Source: GCA-001856825 sp038729485
Lineage (GTDB): Archaea; Thermoplasmatota; Thermoplasmata; Thermoplasmatales; GCA-001856825
NCBI GenBank assembly: GCA_038729485.1
Contig: JAVYRX010000009.1
Coordinates: 1 to 54,869 of the forward strand
Direction: 5' to 3'
DNA length: 54,869 nt
The notes under the pieces were generated by a model. That model was not told the DNA's origin and did not search any database. It saw only the letters and a program-made list of their open reading frames with translations. Both the position numbers and the translations under genes were made by a program. Shown in pieces: positions 15,831-24,252 of the stretch (position 1 is its first letter; the number at the start of each line of letters is the position of its first letter).

Positions 15831-16751
15831 ATGTGGCTTAATAGAGACATCGTTTCAATTGGCGATTTCACAAAGGACGAAATAACTGACGTCATCAAGA
15901 GGGCAAATCAGATGGTACCTTATGCCCAGTCGGGGCATCCTGATAGGCCCCTGGCGGGAAAGATAATCTCAACACTTTTTTACGAACCGAGTACCAGAAC
16001 TAGGCTGAGTTTCGAGTCTGCTGCAATGCGAATGGGAGCTCATGTCCTGGGTTTCGGCTCACTGGAATCGTCATCTGTGGTAAAGGGTGAATCTCTGCCT
16101 GATACGATCAGGATACTGAACGGATACTCTGACGCAATCGTATTGAGGCATCCATCTGAGGGGGCGGCAAGGCTAGCTTCTGAATTCTCCGATGTTCCTG
16201 TTATAAATGCTGGAGATGGAGCAGGGCAGCATCCAACTCAGACCATGCAAGACATTTTTACCATATGGAAGGAAACGGGTAAAGTGGAGGGAAAACACAT
16301 AGGCATTGTTGGGGACCTGAAGTACGGAAGAACCGTACATTCACTTGGAAAGGCCTTATCGATGTTTGATGTTTCCCTTTACCTTATTTCCCCAGAGGAG
16401 TTGAAAATACCGAAGCACATCAAGAAGGATATAGAAAAGAGGGTGCCGGTTAAAGAAACAAGGGAAGTAGAATCTGTCATTGATCAGCTCGACGTGCTTT
16501 ACGTAACCAGGATACAGAAGGAAAGATTTCCGGACATTAATGAATACAATAAGGTTGCGGGAAGTTACGTCATCAGGCCCTCCCTCCTATCAAAAGCCAA
16601 GAAGAGCCTTCTTGTTATGCATCCTCTTCCAAGGGTCAATGAGATTTCTCCAGACGTTGATAATCTGCCACAGGCCCGCTATTTCAAGCAAGCATCCTAT
16701 GGGGTTCCGGTTAGAATGGCAATTCTTGATCTAATCCTGAAAGGTGAATAA
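15831..16751 (+). CDS. pyrB: Aspartate carbamoyltransferase catalytic chain
   Basis: A 306-residue enzyme condensing carbamoyl phosphate and aspartate in pyrimidine synthesis. It has the carbamoyl-phosphate motif FYEPSTRTRLSFESA, the loop GDLKYGRTVHS and HPLPRVNEI. A longer frame reaches back to 15768, but the ATG at 15831 (MWLNRDIVSI) matches the family start and lies 29 nt after a TATA box, so the mRNA is probably leaderless. It is followed by pyrI, whose ribosome binding site lies inside the end of pyrB. Confidence 0.95.
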   Translation: MWLNRDIVSIGDFTKDEITDVIKRANQMVPYAQSGHPDRPLAGKIISTLFYEPSTRTRLSFESAAMRMGAHVLGFGSLESSSVVKGESLPDTIRILNGYSDAIVLRHPSEGAARLASEFSDVPVINAGDGAGQHPTQTMQDIFTIWKETGKVEGKHIGIVGDLKYGRTVHSLGKALSMFDVSLYLISPEELKIPKHIKKDIEKRVPVKETREVESVIDQLDVLYVTRIQKERFPDINEYNKVAGSYVIRPSLLSKAKKSLLVMHPLPRVNEISPDVDNLPQARYFKQASYGVPVRMAILDLILKGE

Positions 16752-16752
16752 G

Positions 16753-17223
16753 ATGGCGAAGAATAAGATGTTGAAGGTGGAGAAAATCCAAAGGGGGACT
16801 GTCATAGACCACATTCCAGTAGGCAGGTCGTTCAAGGTTCTGAAGATATTAAAAATATCATCGGACCCAGGCGTCACGGTGAGCATCGCCATCCACGTTA
16901 AAAGTAAGAAGATGGGGCTTAAGGACGTTGTCAAGATAGAGGATAGAGTTCTTGATTCCGCGGAACTGAACAAGATAGCTCTTGTAGCTGAGGGCGCCAC
17001 TATCTCAATAGTGGAGGACTATGAGGTTGTCAAAAAATTCACAGTTAAACTCCCGGATATTATAACGGGCATTCTCAAGTGCGGTAACGCCAGATGCGTG
17101 ACAAACGTTGAGCAGACGTCAGTACCCTCTTTCACCCTGATATCTAAGAACCCGCTCACCATAAAATGCCACTACTGCGAATCGGAGATGGAAACAGAGG
17201 ATATAGAGGCGAACATACTCTAG
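16753..17223 (+). CDS. pyrI: Aspartate carbamoyltransferase regulatory chain
   Basis: A 156-residue regulatory chain that binds nucleotide effectors in its N-terminal domain (KIQRGTVIDHIPVGRSFKVL) and holds the catalytic chains through a C-terminal four-cysteine zinc site (CGNARCVTN...KCHYCESE). The ATG at 16753 is preferred over an in-frame GTG at 16744 because GGTGA lies at 16743-16747, the right distance before it. It starts 1 nt after the pyrB stop. Its stop overlaps the convergent riboflavin kinase stop. Confidence 0.95.
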   Translation: MAKNKMLKVEKIQRGTVIDHIPVGRSFKVLKILKISSDPGVTVSIAIHVKSKKMGLKDVVKIEDRVLDSAELNKIALVAEGATISIVEDYEVVKKFTVKLPDIITGILKCGNARCVTNVEQTSVPSFTLISKNPLTIKCHYCESEMETEDIEANIL

Positions 17224-17885
17224 ACCCCCTGGTTCTTGAATATCACGACTTTCAGTCTATCTCCGTCTCTTAGGTTATACCTTGATCTCAATTGTTCGGG
17301 CGATATTATTTCAAGGACGTTCTCGTAATGCGTCCTTTCCGGTATAACAACTCCAGCTTCACTATCCTTGAATTTTGCCTTCAGTATTCTGACGCCTCCA
17401 AATTTCCTACCCTCCTGTTCGAAGGGAAGTATATCGTACGCCTTTATGCTGTTCAATATTGGAATGTAGCTTTCGGACTCTTCCGTCAATTTGATGTTAA
17501 GCGTACCTGCGAAAGGCGTGAAACCCAAAACCCTCTTAATCTGGTCCACGTATCCGCCCCTTGAGATGTAATATGAACCTTCTCCGAGACCGGTGAATAG
17601 TATTCCTTCGAGTTCAATTTCGTCTGAGCTGCCAAGAATATACCGAAGAGCATTCGCCTCATTTCTAAATTCTTTGAATGCCTTTTCCGTCAACACTACT
17701 TCCTCCCCACCTCTTGTTCTTTTTCTGAGCAGATAACCCTCCTCCTCGAGTATTATTAAATATCTTGAAACTGACTGTTGTGATATCCCGAGCTCCGAAG
17801 AAATTGCTCGCGTATTAAGAGAGATCTTCCCATTAATTTGCCGATAAGATATCTTTTTTAGAAAGTCGAATATGATGGGATTCAT
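17220..17885 (-). CDS. ribK: CTP-dependent riboflavin kinase with N-terminal winged helix
   Basis: A 221-residue archaeal riboflavin kinase making FMN with CTP rather than ATP. Residues 1-85 form a winged helix (SELGISQQSVSRYLIILEEEGYL), and 95-221 form the RibK beta-barrel (GLGEGSYYISRGGY, PFAGTLNIKL, VVIPERTHYENVLEIISP). The fusion to a DNA-binding domain occurs in several euryarchaea and suggests self-regulation by flavin. The start overlaps the PIN gene stop (ATGA). Confidence 0.92.
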   Translation of the reverse strand: MNPIIFDFLKKISYRQINGKISLNTRAISSELGISQQSVSRYLIILEEEGYLLRKRTRGGEEVVLTEKAFKEFRNEANALRYILGSSDEIELEGILFTGLGEGSYYISRGGYVDQIKRVLGFTPFAGTLNIKLTEESESYIPILNSIKAYDILPFEQEGRKFGGVRILKAKFKDSEAGVVIPERTHYENVLEIISPEQLRSRYNLRDGDRLKVVIFKNQGV

Positions 17886-18214
17886 GCGTGCCTCACCATA
17901 GCCTTTGAAACGGAAATTGTTTCCACATTCTCTCTTTTCAGGATAAGGATAAGCTTTCTGTCGTTAGTCAAAACTCTCCCGCCGTATCTTTTAGCTGCTT
18001 CGATTATGCCCGCGTCCCCTCCGTTTTCAACTTCAAGCGTTTTAAAATGTGATGCAAGAATGCGCGCAACCCTAGCGTGTTCATAACAATGAGAAAGGGA
18101 GTCGAGTTCCTTAATGACTGACGTTGGGACTACAATATCTTCGTCAAGAAATTTCCTAATGTCAATCTTTTGTTTGACAGAATAAATCAGAGCGTTTGTA
18201 TCCAGAATTATCAA
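17882..18214 (-). CDS. PIN-domain ribonuclease (Fcf1/VapC-like)
   Basis: A 110-residue PIN-domain protein with the four acidic catalytic residues: Asp5 (ILDTNALI), Glu36 (VIKELDSL), Asp67 (GGDAGIIEAA) and Asp85 (TNDRKL). It is not paired with an antitoxin. It is instead sandwiched by 4-nt overlaps between aIF2-beta (TTGA; the PIN start is TTG) and ribK (ATGA). That context favours a housekeeping role such as rRNA processing rather than a toxin. Confidence 0.82.
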   Translation of the reverse strand: MIILDTNALIYSVKQKIDIRKFLDEDIVVPTSVIKELDSLSHCYEHARVARILASHFKTLEVENGGDAGIIEAAKRYGGRVLTNDRKLILILKRENVETISVSKAMVRHA

Positions 18215-18828
18215 TCTTTTTTCACCAAAACGCCAAGCGCATAGTTCTTCTTTACCCGCTCTACCCTTACCGTTACCCTCTGCCCCTTCTTGGCACCAGG
18301 AATCATAATTGTTGTACTTCCCTTTACGGCAATGCCATCTCCGTCCCTGTTAACGTCCGTAACCTCGACATCGTACGTCTTCCCCTCCTCCACCTTTTCC
18401 TCTGAAAACTTCACTTCCCGTCTGACGTACAACGGTCTTTCGGCGCCGCAAGCTTTACACCTAACAATCTCGTTCCTATTTTCCCTTATGATCTCAGTAT
18501 CGTAATTGCCGCATTCGTAACACTGCACGTACGTTCTGAGGTATTCTTCGATTGCTTTATCTATGGCACCCTCCGGAGGTTTTCCCTTCAGAATAAGCCT
18601 TCCGTCAGAAATTTCACCAGACAGTCCAAACTGCTTGAGAAGATACTTGAATACGTGATTTTCATCCCTGTTGATCATATCCACGATATCTCTAAAGTTC
18701 TTCACGATGGTGAGTTTACCTTCCGTAATGACCTCTGGTTTGGGTATCTGGAATCTTATCTTGTCCTCCCTCTTCGTAACCGAAGACTTCACCTTTTTCA
18801 GGAGTTCCTCGTAGTTTTTGTCACTCAC
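18211..18828 (-). CDS. Translation initiation factor aIF2 subunit beta with C-terminal TRAM domain
   Basis: A 205-residue beta subunit of the heterotrimeric factor that brings initiator tRNA to the ribosome. The central alpha-beta domain (ITEGKLTIVKNFRDIVDMINR, HVFKYLLKQFG) is followed by a zinc ribbon (CYECG...CKACG). The last 65 residues form a TRAM RNA-binding domain (GKTYDVEVTDVNRDGDGIAV), a fusion known in several euryarchaeal lineages. It heads a three-gene coupled operon with the PIN nuclease and ribK. Confidence 0.93.
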   Translation of the reverse strand: MSDKNYEELLKKVKSSVTKREDKIRFQIPKPEVITEGKLTIVKNFRDIVDMINRDENHVFKYLLKQFGLSGEISDGRLILKGKPPEGAIDKAIEEYLRTYVQCYECGNYDTEIIRENRNEIVRCKACGAERPLYVRREVKFSEEKVEEGKTYDVEVTDVNRDGDGIAVKGSTTIMIPGAKKGQRVTVRVERVKKNYALGVLVKKD

Positions 18829-19150
18829 CCTGAGTGATTCAAACCTCCCTTAAAAAGCTTGAGAGTTAAATTGTATTAGCTGAGACAACAACATGGAATC
18901 ACGAAGTCATACGTTCGCAGACGATTGTTCAGCATCAGGTAATGGGCGTATGACAAATATGAGAAATAGAGTCAAACATTGTCTTACGGAACCAATGTGT
19001 AGGAATGTTAAATTAAATGCGGAACACAAAAGAAATTTAAATAATTTCTTAATTTATTATTTTTGGTAACTACTAAAATTAAATGTATGTCTGATTACAA
19101 ATATTTAAATATTCGAAGTATCATAGCATTAGTTAGAGGATTGGTTCCAG
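18829..19150. other. Intergenic region with strong palindromic TATA box
   Basis: No gene is seen in this divergent interval. AT-rich DNA from 19020 leads to AATATTTAAATATT at 19100-19113, a perfect 14-bp palindrome that reads as a strong TATA box and lies 37 nt before the TTG start of the RHH gene. Because that gene encodes a ribbon-helix-helix protein, the palindrome could also be its own operator. Confidence 0.5.
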
Positions 19151-19564
19151 TTGAACTCAAGTAATACCAGGAGGATTGCTCTTCGTCTGACACCCCAGGA
19201 GGATGACGAGTTGAATGATTATCTCAGTAGTTCCCTCAGGTTTAAGACCAAATCAGAGCTCATAAGAGCTGCAATATATTCTTACATACATCAACCGGCA
19301 GCCAGACCACGGACGGATGAACAGGAAAATGCACTTTCAAAGGCTACAGCGAATCTGCTTGATCAGATGGTCGTTAAGGGGCTATTCAAAGATAGAAACG
19401 ACGCGTTGGAGTTTATAATCAGAAAGATAAACGAAGAACATTTCCTTTCCCAGTGGCTCAATAAACTTATCAGGGGATACGTAGATACTAGGAATCTTCT
19501 GGGCCAGGAGGACTTTTCTCTACCTGAAGAAAGTGAGGAAGGACAAAGAGGTGAAAAGGATTGA
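19151..19564 (+). CDS. Ribbon-helix-helix DNA-binding protein paired with a tubulin-like GTPase
   Basis: A 137-residue protein. Residues 6-48 form a ribbon-helix-helix (RRIALRLTPQEDDEL then TKSELIRAAIYSYI), a dimeric DNA-binding fold found in plasmid partition adaptors and repressors. Residues 66-100 (LLDQMVVKGLFKDRNDALEF then IIRKINEEH) look like a second, degenerate copy. The tail is acidic. Only a TTG start is available. The stop overlaps the start of the tubulin-like GTPase gene (TTGA), so the two are translated together. The pairing recalls centromere-binding adaptor plus cytoskeletal NTPase modules, but could equally be repressor plus target; function is not known. Confidence 0.75.
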   Translation: MNSSNTRRIALRLTPQEDDELNDYLSSSLRFKTKSELIRAAIYSYIHQPAARPRTDEQENALSKATANLLDQMVVKGLFKDRNDALEFIIRKINEEHFLSQWLNKLIRGYVDTRNLLGQEDFSLPEESEEGQRGEKD

Positions 19565-20313
19565 TAAATTTGTCAAAAAACGACGTCCTTGGATGGCTAA
19601 AGAAAGGCCTGAAGGATAAGGAAAACTATCCAGAGCCCAACATTGTTTGCGCCGGCATCGGTGGCGGCGGATGCAATATAGTGTCAGATCTCAGCAGAAA
19701 GGTGAAAAACGTCAATCATTTCTGCTTGAATACAGATTTCATTTCGAATGCAAAAAGGAATGACGTGATTAAAGTTAACGTGGGGACCGATTACATCTTA
19801 GACAACCGCGACTCTGGCGGATATCCCGAGATTGGGAGAAAGGTGTTCAAGGAAGATTCGGGTTTGATAAATTATAGCGTGTTTTCAAAGGCCGATCTCG
19901 TTGTACTGGTTGCGACCCTCGGTGGTGGAACTGGGTCTGGCGGGACAGTAGAAATGGTGAAAATATTAAAGAGGGACGATATACCATTCAGGCTGTATGT
20001 CGTACGGCCGTTTGAGTTTGAGGATAACAGGAAAAAAGTAGCTGATGCGACGCTTGCTCAACTGAAATTGGAAACAGATCAGATAGAAATATTCGACAAC
20101 AATGAATTTCAATCCTTACAAGATGCTAACAAGAGCATAAGGGAGGAAATAGATTCATTCATAGAGAGCAAGCTCTTCTTTCTGAAGGGGAAATATAAAA
20201 GCTACATAGAATCAATAATGGAAGAAGAGCTGGAGGAGGTACTTTCAGAGAGGGAATTGCAAATAGAATTGCAGATCGAATCCTCGGAACCAGAACCAAT
20301 ACACCCCCAATAA
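19561..20313 (+). CDS. Truncated FtsZ/tubulin-superfamily GTPase-domain protein
   Basis: A 250-residue protein with only the GTP-binding half of an FtsZ/tubulin. It has GIGGGGCN at 33-39, NTDF at 57-60, and the tubulin signature GGGTGSGG at 121-128, each matching the canonical FtsZ encoded at 13939. TDQIEIFDNNEF (172-183) matches the FtsZ strand before NDKLL. After that it diverges: the T7 loop (NxDxxD) needed to trigger hydrolysis in the neighbouring subunit and the whole C-terminal activation domain are missing. They are replaced by a Glu-rich helix (EEELEEVLSERELQIELQ). It could bind GTP but may not polymerise or hydrolyse like FtsZ. TTG start, coupled to the RHH gene. It differs from CetZ and FtsZ in lacking the second domain. 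Confidence 0.8.
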   Translation: MINLSKNDVLGWLKKGLKDKENYPEPNIVCAGIGGGGCNIVSDLSRKVKNVNHFCLNTDFISNAKRNDVIKVNVGTDYILDNRDSGGYPEIGRKVFKEDSGLINYSVFSKADLVVLVATLGGGTGSGGTVEMVKILKRDDIPFRLYVVRPFEFEDNRKKVADATLAQLKLETDQIEIFDNNEFQSLQDANKSIREEIDSFIESKLFFLKGKYKSYIESIMEEELEEVLSERELQIELQIESSEPEPIHPQ

Positions 20314-20330
20314 TTCTTAAATTTTTTTAA
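20314..20330 (+). terminator. T-tract terminator after the RHH/tubulin-like pair
   Basis: A run of seven T residues (20322-20328) follows the stop codon within 10 nt, the usual archaeal terminator form. It marks the pair as its own transcription unit, separate from the next gene, which has a TATA-like box around 20385. Confidence 0.45.
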
Positions 20331-20415
20331 AATTATGCATTTTATGTCTTCTCCTTAAGTTATGCAATTCCTCTTGCGCTAAATAGATATTTAATGATTC
20401 TATCATAAATACTGA

Positions 20416-21165
20416 ATGTCCAACATAAGAGTTCTAATAAAGCAGATCCATTCATCTGAAAGGGTAGAGGATAACGAGAAGGCAATATTGAATATCTTGA
20501 ACGAACAATTTGACGTTGCAATATTCCCAGAGCTATTCTATTCTGGATACCTTCACAGGGACAACCTAAACCTAAGAGTTTTGGAGCCAGAATTTGTGGA
20601 AGAGCTTATGGGGAAAGTGGGTGATAGACTAATAATATTTGGTGCTCCCGTTATGGATCAGTTTCTGTATAACTCAGCGGTCGCAGTGGGGAAGAGCGAG
20701 GTGAATATTTACAGGAAAATGCACCCTCCGAACTTCGGGCCATTCGAGGAACTAAGATATTTTAAACGGGGTAACTCACCCTTGACGATCAATTTTAGGG
20801 GGTTCAACATAGGTATACAAATCTGTTACGACCTTTTCTTCCAGGATACGCTCCAGAAAGGTCTTGATCTTATCATAAACATTTCAGCGTCGCCGTTCAC
20901 ATCTTATCCATATTTTGAACGAACTCTTCCTGCCAGGGCAATAGAGAATCAGAGTTTTGTCATATACGTGAATACTGTCGGTCTCCAGAGGAATCTTGTT
21001 TTCTGGGGCGGAAGCAGAGTGCTGAATCCCGACGGTAGGGAAATAATTTCTTTTGGCAAATTCGTGGAGGAATCAAGGCTGGCAACAATAGACAGAGAGG
21101 AAGTGGATATAGCTAGGAGGAAGAGAAAGGTGCTGGAAGAGGTATGGGATGTCTATAAAGAGTAG
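20416..21165 (+). CDS. Carbon-nitrogen hydrolase (nitrilase superfamily)
   Basis: A 249-residue amidase-type enzyme. The catalytic triad is visible as Glu39 (FPELFYSG), Lys101 (IYRKMHPP) and Cys137 (GIQICYDL). No membrane segment or extra domain is present. Substrates in this family range from omega-amides to nitriles and carbamoyl compounds; none can be chosen here. The ATG is about 30 nt after a TATA-like AGATATTTAAT, indicating a leaderless mRNA. The end overlaps the next gene by 17 nt. Confidence 0.88.
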   Translation: MSNIRVLIKQIHSSERVEDNEKAILNILNEQFDVAIFPELFYSGYLHRDNLNLRVLEPEFVEELMGKVGDRLIIFGAPVMDQFLYNSAVAVGKSEVNIYRKMHPPNFGPFEELRYFKRGNSPLTINFRGFNIGIQICYDLFFQDTLQKGLDLIINISASPFTSYPYFERTLPARAIENQSFVIYVNTVGLQRNLVFWGGSRVLNPDGREIISFGKFVEESRLATIDREEVDIARRKRKVLEEVWDVYKE

Positions 21166-22705
21166 CGTATTTCTTGCAAGAGTCATCAATACCGAACTGA
21201 AGTACCAATACCTAAAAAATACGCCGAGGTTTCAGGGAAGCGATAAGAGATCCGTTTACGTTGCTAAAAGATATTTGATGAGCAGCGTCAGATCCTCCCT
21301 GTACGTGAATACCTTTGTATACGGAATGATATCGATCTTCTTCGGATATGCTAGCCTTGCAAGTTCAGCAATCGCGTCCAACGACGCATTCATACTTTTC
21401 CTTCTCCTGCTTGTTTTAGGGATAATGACAGACACGCAATTTTATAGGGGTCTTTGGGACATGAAGCTCCTATCACCCCTAAAGGATCTTCCAATCAAGC
21501 TTGAACGATCAGTTGTACCTCTGTCTCTTTTCCTTTACAATGAATTTTATCTCCCTTTCATCTCCATCCCGGCCGGATTAATAATTTCCATTGCCACTAG
21601 GAATCCTCTTCCAGCTGTTGTTTTCATAATTTACACCGTTCTCTTCATATATCTTTCCAGATTGATCTCGCTACTTCTAGGTGTATCTTTTGCCAAAACC
21701 AATACCTCAAGGAGTTCAAAGAGGCTTTATCTAGGTCAGATATTCCAAGTCATAATTTTCCTGATTTTTATCCTGTCGATAGAAATTGCGACGAATCCTG
21801 CGTTTCAGCAGTATGTCAAAATACCGCATTCAGTCTTGATTTACTCTCCGATGAGCGTTCAATACTATTCTGTTCTTTCCCCTTACCCTTTCCTCGTTTT
21901 CGTGGCATTTTTTGCAGTGATCTATCCAGTTTACCTCTTAGTTCAGAAGAAGAGCGTTACAGAGAGAATGGAAAGCTTCGTTTCTGTTTCGCCATCTAAG
22001 CGGGCCGCCTCGGTCAAGACCTCAAGACCTTTAAGCTCGCTCGTTTCAAAGGATTTCAAGCTGATATTGAGAAGAAGGGGGGCTATAATGATAACGGTCA
22101 TTCCGATTACATTCATAATACCGATAATACCGTCCATAATAGCTTCGAAGCCCGGCTCTTCAATTCTTGAATTCTACGTTCCATATGTATCCCTTATATT
22201 CCTAATAGACTTCGTAATGCTTATCGGCCTAGAGGGAAAGGCAGCGTGGCATCTTTCTGCCCTGCCAATTACGAGACGGCAATTCTTCTTCTCTAAGTTT
22301 TACAGTATTCTGAGCATCGGCGCCGTATACTACGGAATATTGGTTGTTATCGTCGCCTTTGCAAACAGATCGCTTGTTACCTTTCTGCTCATAAACTATC
22401 CATATTACCTCTTTATCCTGATGGCAGTACTTTTCACAGGAGGGACCTATCTGGTACGCGCTATACCAAACGAGGTTTATTCTCTGTCCCAAGAAGGGAT
22501 CGGTGGCAGATGGGTATTCCTCAAGGTATTCATAATTGGAGTGCCTATAATAGGCTTGAATTTTCTGATCTTTTCCGCTTCAAAGTATATACTTGGCTCC
22601 CATGCTCTATTTTACCTTCAAGGATATTCGCTGACTGCCGTGGTTGACATATTGATGTCGTATGCGTTCCTAAGCATATTTCTTAAGAGGGGCTCTCATT
22701 TCTAG
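21149..22705 (+). CDS. Large polytopic membrane protein, ABC-2 permease-like
   Basis: A 518-residue protein with about twelve membrane helices in two halves, separated by a soluble basic loop (SPSKRAASVKTSRPLSSLVSKDF, given here only in part: SKRAASVKTSRPL). The pattern of LSALPITRRQFFFSKFYSIL followed by helices is typical of ABC-2-type export permeases, where the LPxTRR/EFxxSK element is the coupling helix. No ATPase gene is adjacent. It overlaps the nitrilase gene by 17 nt and is co-transcribed with it. The substrate is unknown. Confidence 0.7.
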   Translation: MSIKSSVFLARVINTELKYQYLKNTPRFQGSDKRSVYVAKRYLMSSVRSSLYVNTFVYGMISIFFGYASLASSAIASNDAFILFLLLLVLGIMTDTQFYRGLWDMKLLSPLKDLPIKLERSVVPLSLFLYNEFYLPFISIPAGLIISIATRNPLPAVVFIIYTVLFIYLSRLISLLLGVSFAKTNTSRSSKRLYLGQIFQVIIFLIFILSIEIATNPAFQQYVKIPHSVLIYSPMSVQYYSVLSPYPFLVFVAFFAVIYPVYLLVQKKSVTERMESFVSVSPSKRAASVKTSRPLSSLVSKDFKLILRRRGAIMITVIPITFIIPIIPSIIASKPGSSILEFYVPYVSLIFLIDFVMLIGLEGKAAWHLSALPITRRQFFFSKFYSILSIGAVYYGILVVIVAFANRSLVTFLLINYPYYLFILMAVLFTGGTYLVRAIPNEVYSLSQEGIGGRWVFLKVFIIGVPIIGLNFLIFSASKYILGSHALFYLQGYSLTAVVDILMSYAFLSIFLKRGSHF

Positions 22706-22722
22706 TTCCCGTGAGGTTTGAT

Positions 22723-23712
22723 ATGAAGTTTGTGAAATTGGATCCGGTTCATCCAGATGACGCTTCAATAGAGGAAGCTGCTTCGATAATATTAAGGGGG
22801 GGAACTGTTGCCTTTCCCACCGAAACGGTTTATGGCCTCGGGGCAAACGCACTCGACGACGAAGCCTGCAGAAGGATCTATTCTATAAAAGGAAGGCAGT
22901 CGGACAACCCCATAATTGTCCATATTTCAGATTTCGAAGAGATTTTCAAAGTATCTGATGGTCTTCCCAAGGGAACAGAAAGCGCGTTTCAAACAATATG
23001 GCCCGGTCCACTCACTGTCATCCTCAAGAAGAAGAATGTGGGTGTTGTACCAACAGCGGGCCTGGATACGGTGGCTGTCAGAATGCCCGCACATAGAATA
23101 CCACAAGAGATCGTAAAGAGAAGTGGAGTGCCAATTGCAGCTCCAAGCGCCAACAAATCCGGCAGCCCGAGCCCAGTGAAGGCATCAGAGGTTCTGGAGG
23201 ACCTTGATTCAAAGGTCGATCTGATACTTGACGGGGGCCCATCGTTCTTCGGCGTAGAGTCCACGGTAATAATGTTCAGGGAAGACGATATACTTATTCT
23301 CAGACCAGGCGCATTCGAGGTAGAGGAACTGGCAAGAATATTCAAAAAGAAGGTTGTAATTTCGTCCTCACAAGAGGGGACACCAATATCGCCCGGAATG
23401 AAGTATAGACATTATGCCCCAGAGAAAGAGCTGATATTAGGAATGAGTTATGAGTCCATAGAAAGAATGTGCAGAGAAGGAAATACACTGTTCATAGGAA
23501 GTGCTGAAACTGCGAAGAAGGTTAGCTGCGAGTCAGTAGTACTCGGTTCTAGGAATGACCTCTACGAGGTTGCAAGGAATCTGTTTACGTCATTCAGAAC
23601 TCTTGACAGGAGCAAATACGCCAGAGGAGTTATAGAGCCGTTCGAGGAGAAGGGGATAGGATTGGCAATAATGAACAGGATCAGAAAAGCAACCGGGGGA
23701 AGATCATTCTAG
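22723..23712 (+). CDS. Threonylcarbamoyl-AMP synthase (Sua5/TsaC)
   Basis: A protein of about 329 residues that makes threonylcarbamoyl-AMP from threonine, bicarbonate and ATP, the first step of t6A37 tRNA modification. The YrdC domain holds GGTVAFPTETVYGLGANA, KGRQSDNPIIVH, WPGPLT and APSANKSGSPSP. The Sua5 domain follows at about 215-329 (SPGMKYRHYAP). The ATG at 22723 is preferred to the GTG at 22711 because GTGAGG at 22711-22716 can then act as the ribosome binding site. Confidence 0.93.
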   Translation: MKFVKLDPVHPDDASIEEAASIILRGGTVAFPTETVYGLGANALDDEACRRIYSIKGRQSDNPIIVHISDFEEIFKVSDGLPKGTESAFQTIWPGPLTVILKKKNVGVVPTAGLDTVAVRMPAHRIPQEIVKRSGVPIAAPSANKSGSPSPVKASEVLEDLDSKVDLILDGGPSFFGVESTVIMFREDDILILRPGAFEVEELARIFKKKVVISSSQEGTPISPGMKYRHYAPEKELILGMSYESIERMCREGNTLFIGSAETAKKVSCESVVLGSRNDLYEVARNLFTSFRTLDRSKYARGVIEPFEEKGIGLAIMNRIRKATGGRSF

Positions 23713-24252
23713 TTCTTTTATCCCCTCAAGAAGCCCCCTGGCGTACAGGTAATCAATGATTTTCTGTATGCCCTCTTCAACCGAAAGCACATTCGTGTCT
23801 ATCACGATTTCAGGAGAGAGGGGTTCCTCATACGGGTCCTGAAGGCCCGTGAGATTGTTTATTTCCCCCGCAAGAGCCTTTTTATAAAGTCCCTTGGGAT
23901 CCCTCTTGATAAGGACGTCTAGAGGGCATCTTACGTATACCTCCACGAAATTGTTTACCTCATTTCTTGCCTTGTCACGTATTTCTCTATACGGAGATAT
24001 AAGGGGTACAATTGTAACAACCCCATTCCTCGACAAGAGTTTTGCAACGTAGATGACCCTTTCGTTGTGCTTTTCCCTGTCTTCCTTAGAAAAGCCTAGA
24101 TCCCTGGATAAACCTTTTCTTATCTCGTCCCCGTCAAGCACCTCTACCCTCGCGCCGATCCTCCTTAGCGCCTCCTCTACCCCCCTTGCCAGCGTTGTCT
24201 TGCCGGCACCGGGAAGGCCCGTTAACCAGAGGACAAATCCACCGTCATTCAA
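23704..24252 (-). CDS. cysC: Adenylylsulfate (APS) kinase
   Basis: A 182-residue kinase converting APS and ATP to PAPS. The P-loop GLPGAGKTT is at residues 12-20, and LDGDEIRKGLSRDLGFSKEDR and the lid FVEVYVRCPLDVLIKRDPKGLY follow, all typical of CysC. No sulfurylase domain is fused. The start overlaps the upstream AP-superfamily gene by 8 nt, so it is the third gene of an RHH-AP-cysC operon. In this context PAPS may serve a sulfated or sulfonated glycan rather than assimilation, since no reductase genes are nearby; this is inference. Confidence 0.92.
   Translation of the reverse strand: MNDGGFVLWLTGLPGAGKTTLARGVEEALRRIGARVEVLDGDEIRKGLSRDLGFSKEDREKHNERVIYVAKLLSRNGVVTIVPLISPYREIRDKARNEVNNFVEVYVRCPLDVLIKRDPKGLYKKALAGEINNLTGLQDPYEEPLSPEIVIDTNVLSVEEGIQKIIDYLYARGLLEGIKELE

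Noticed and set aside
17882..18214. VapBC toxin-antitoxin module
   Set aside because: The PIN gene has no adjacent antitoxin and is coupled to aIF2-beta and ribK.
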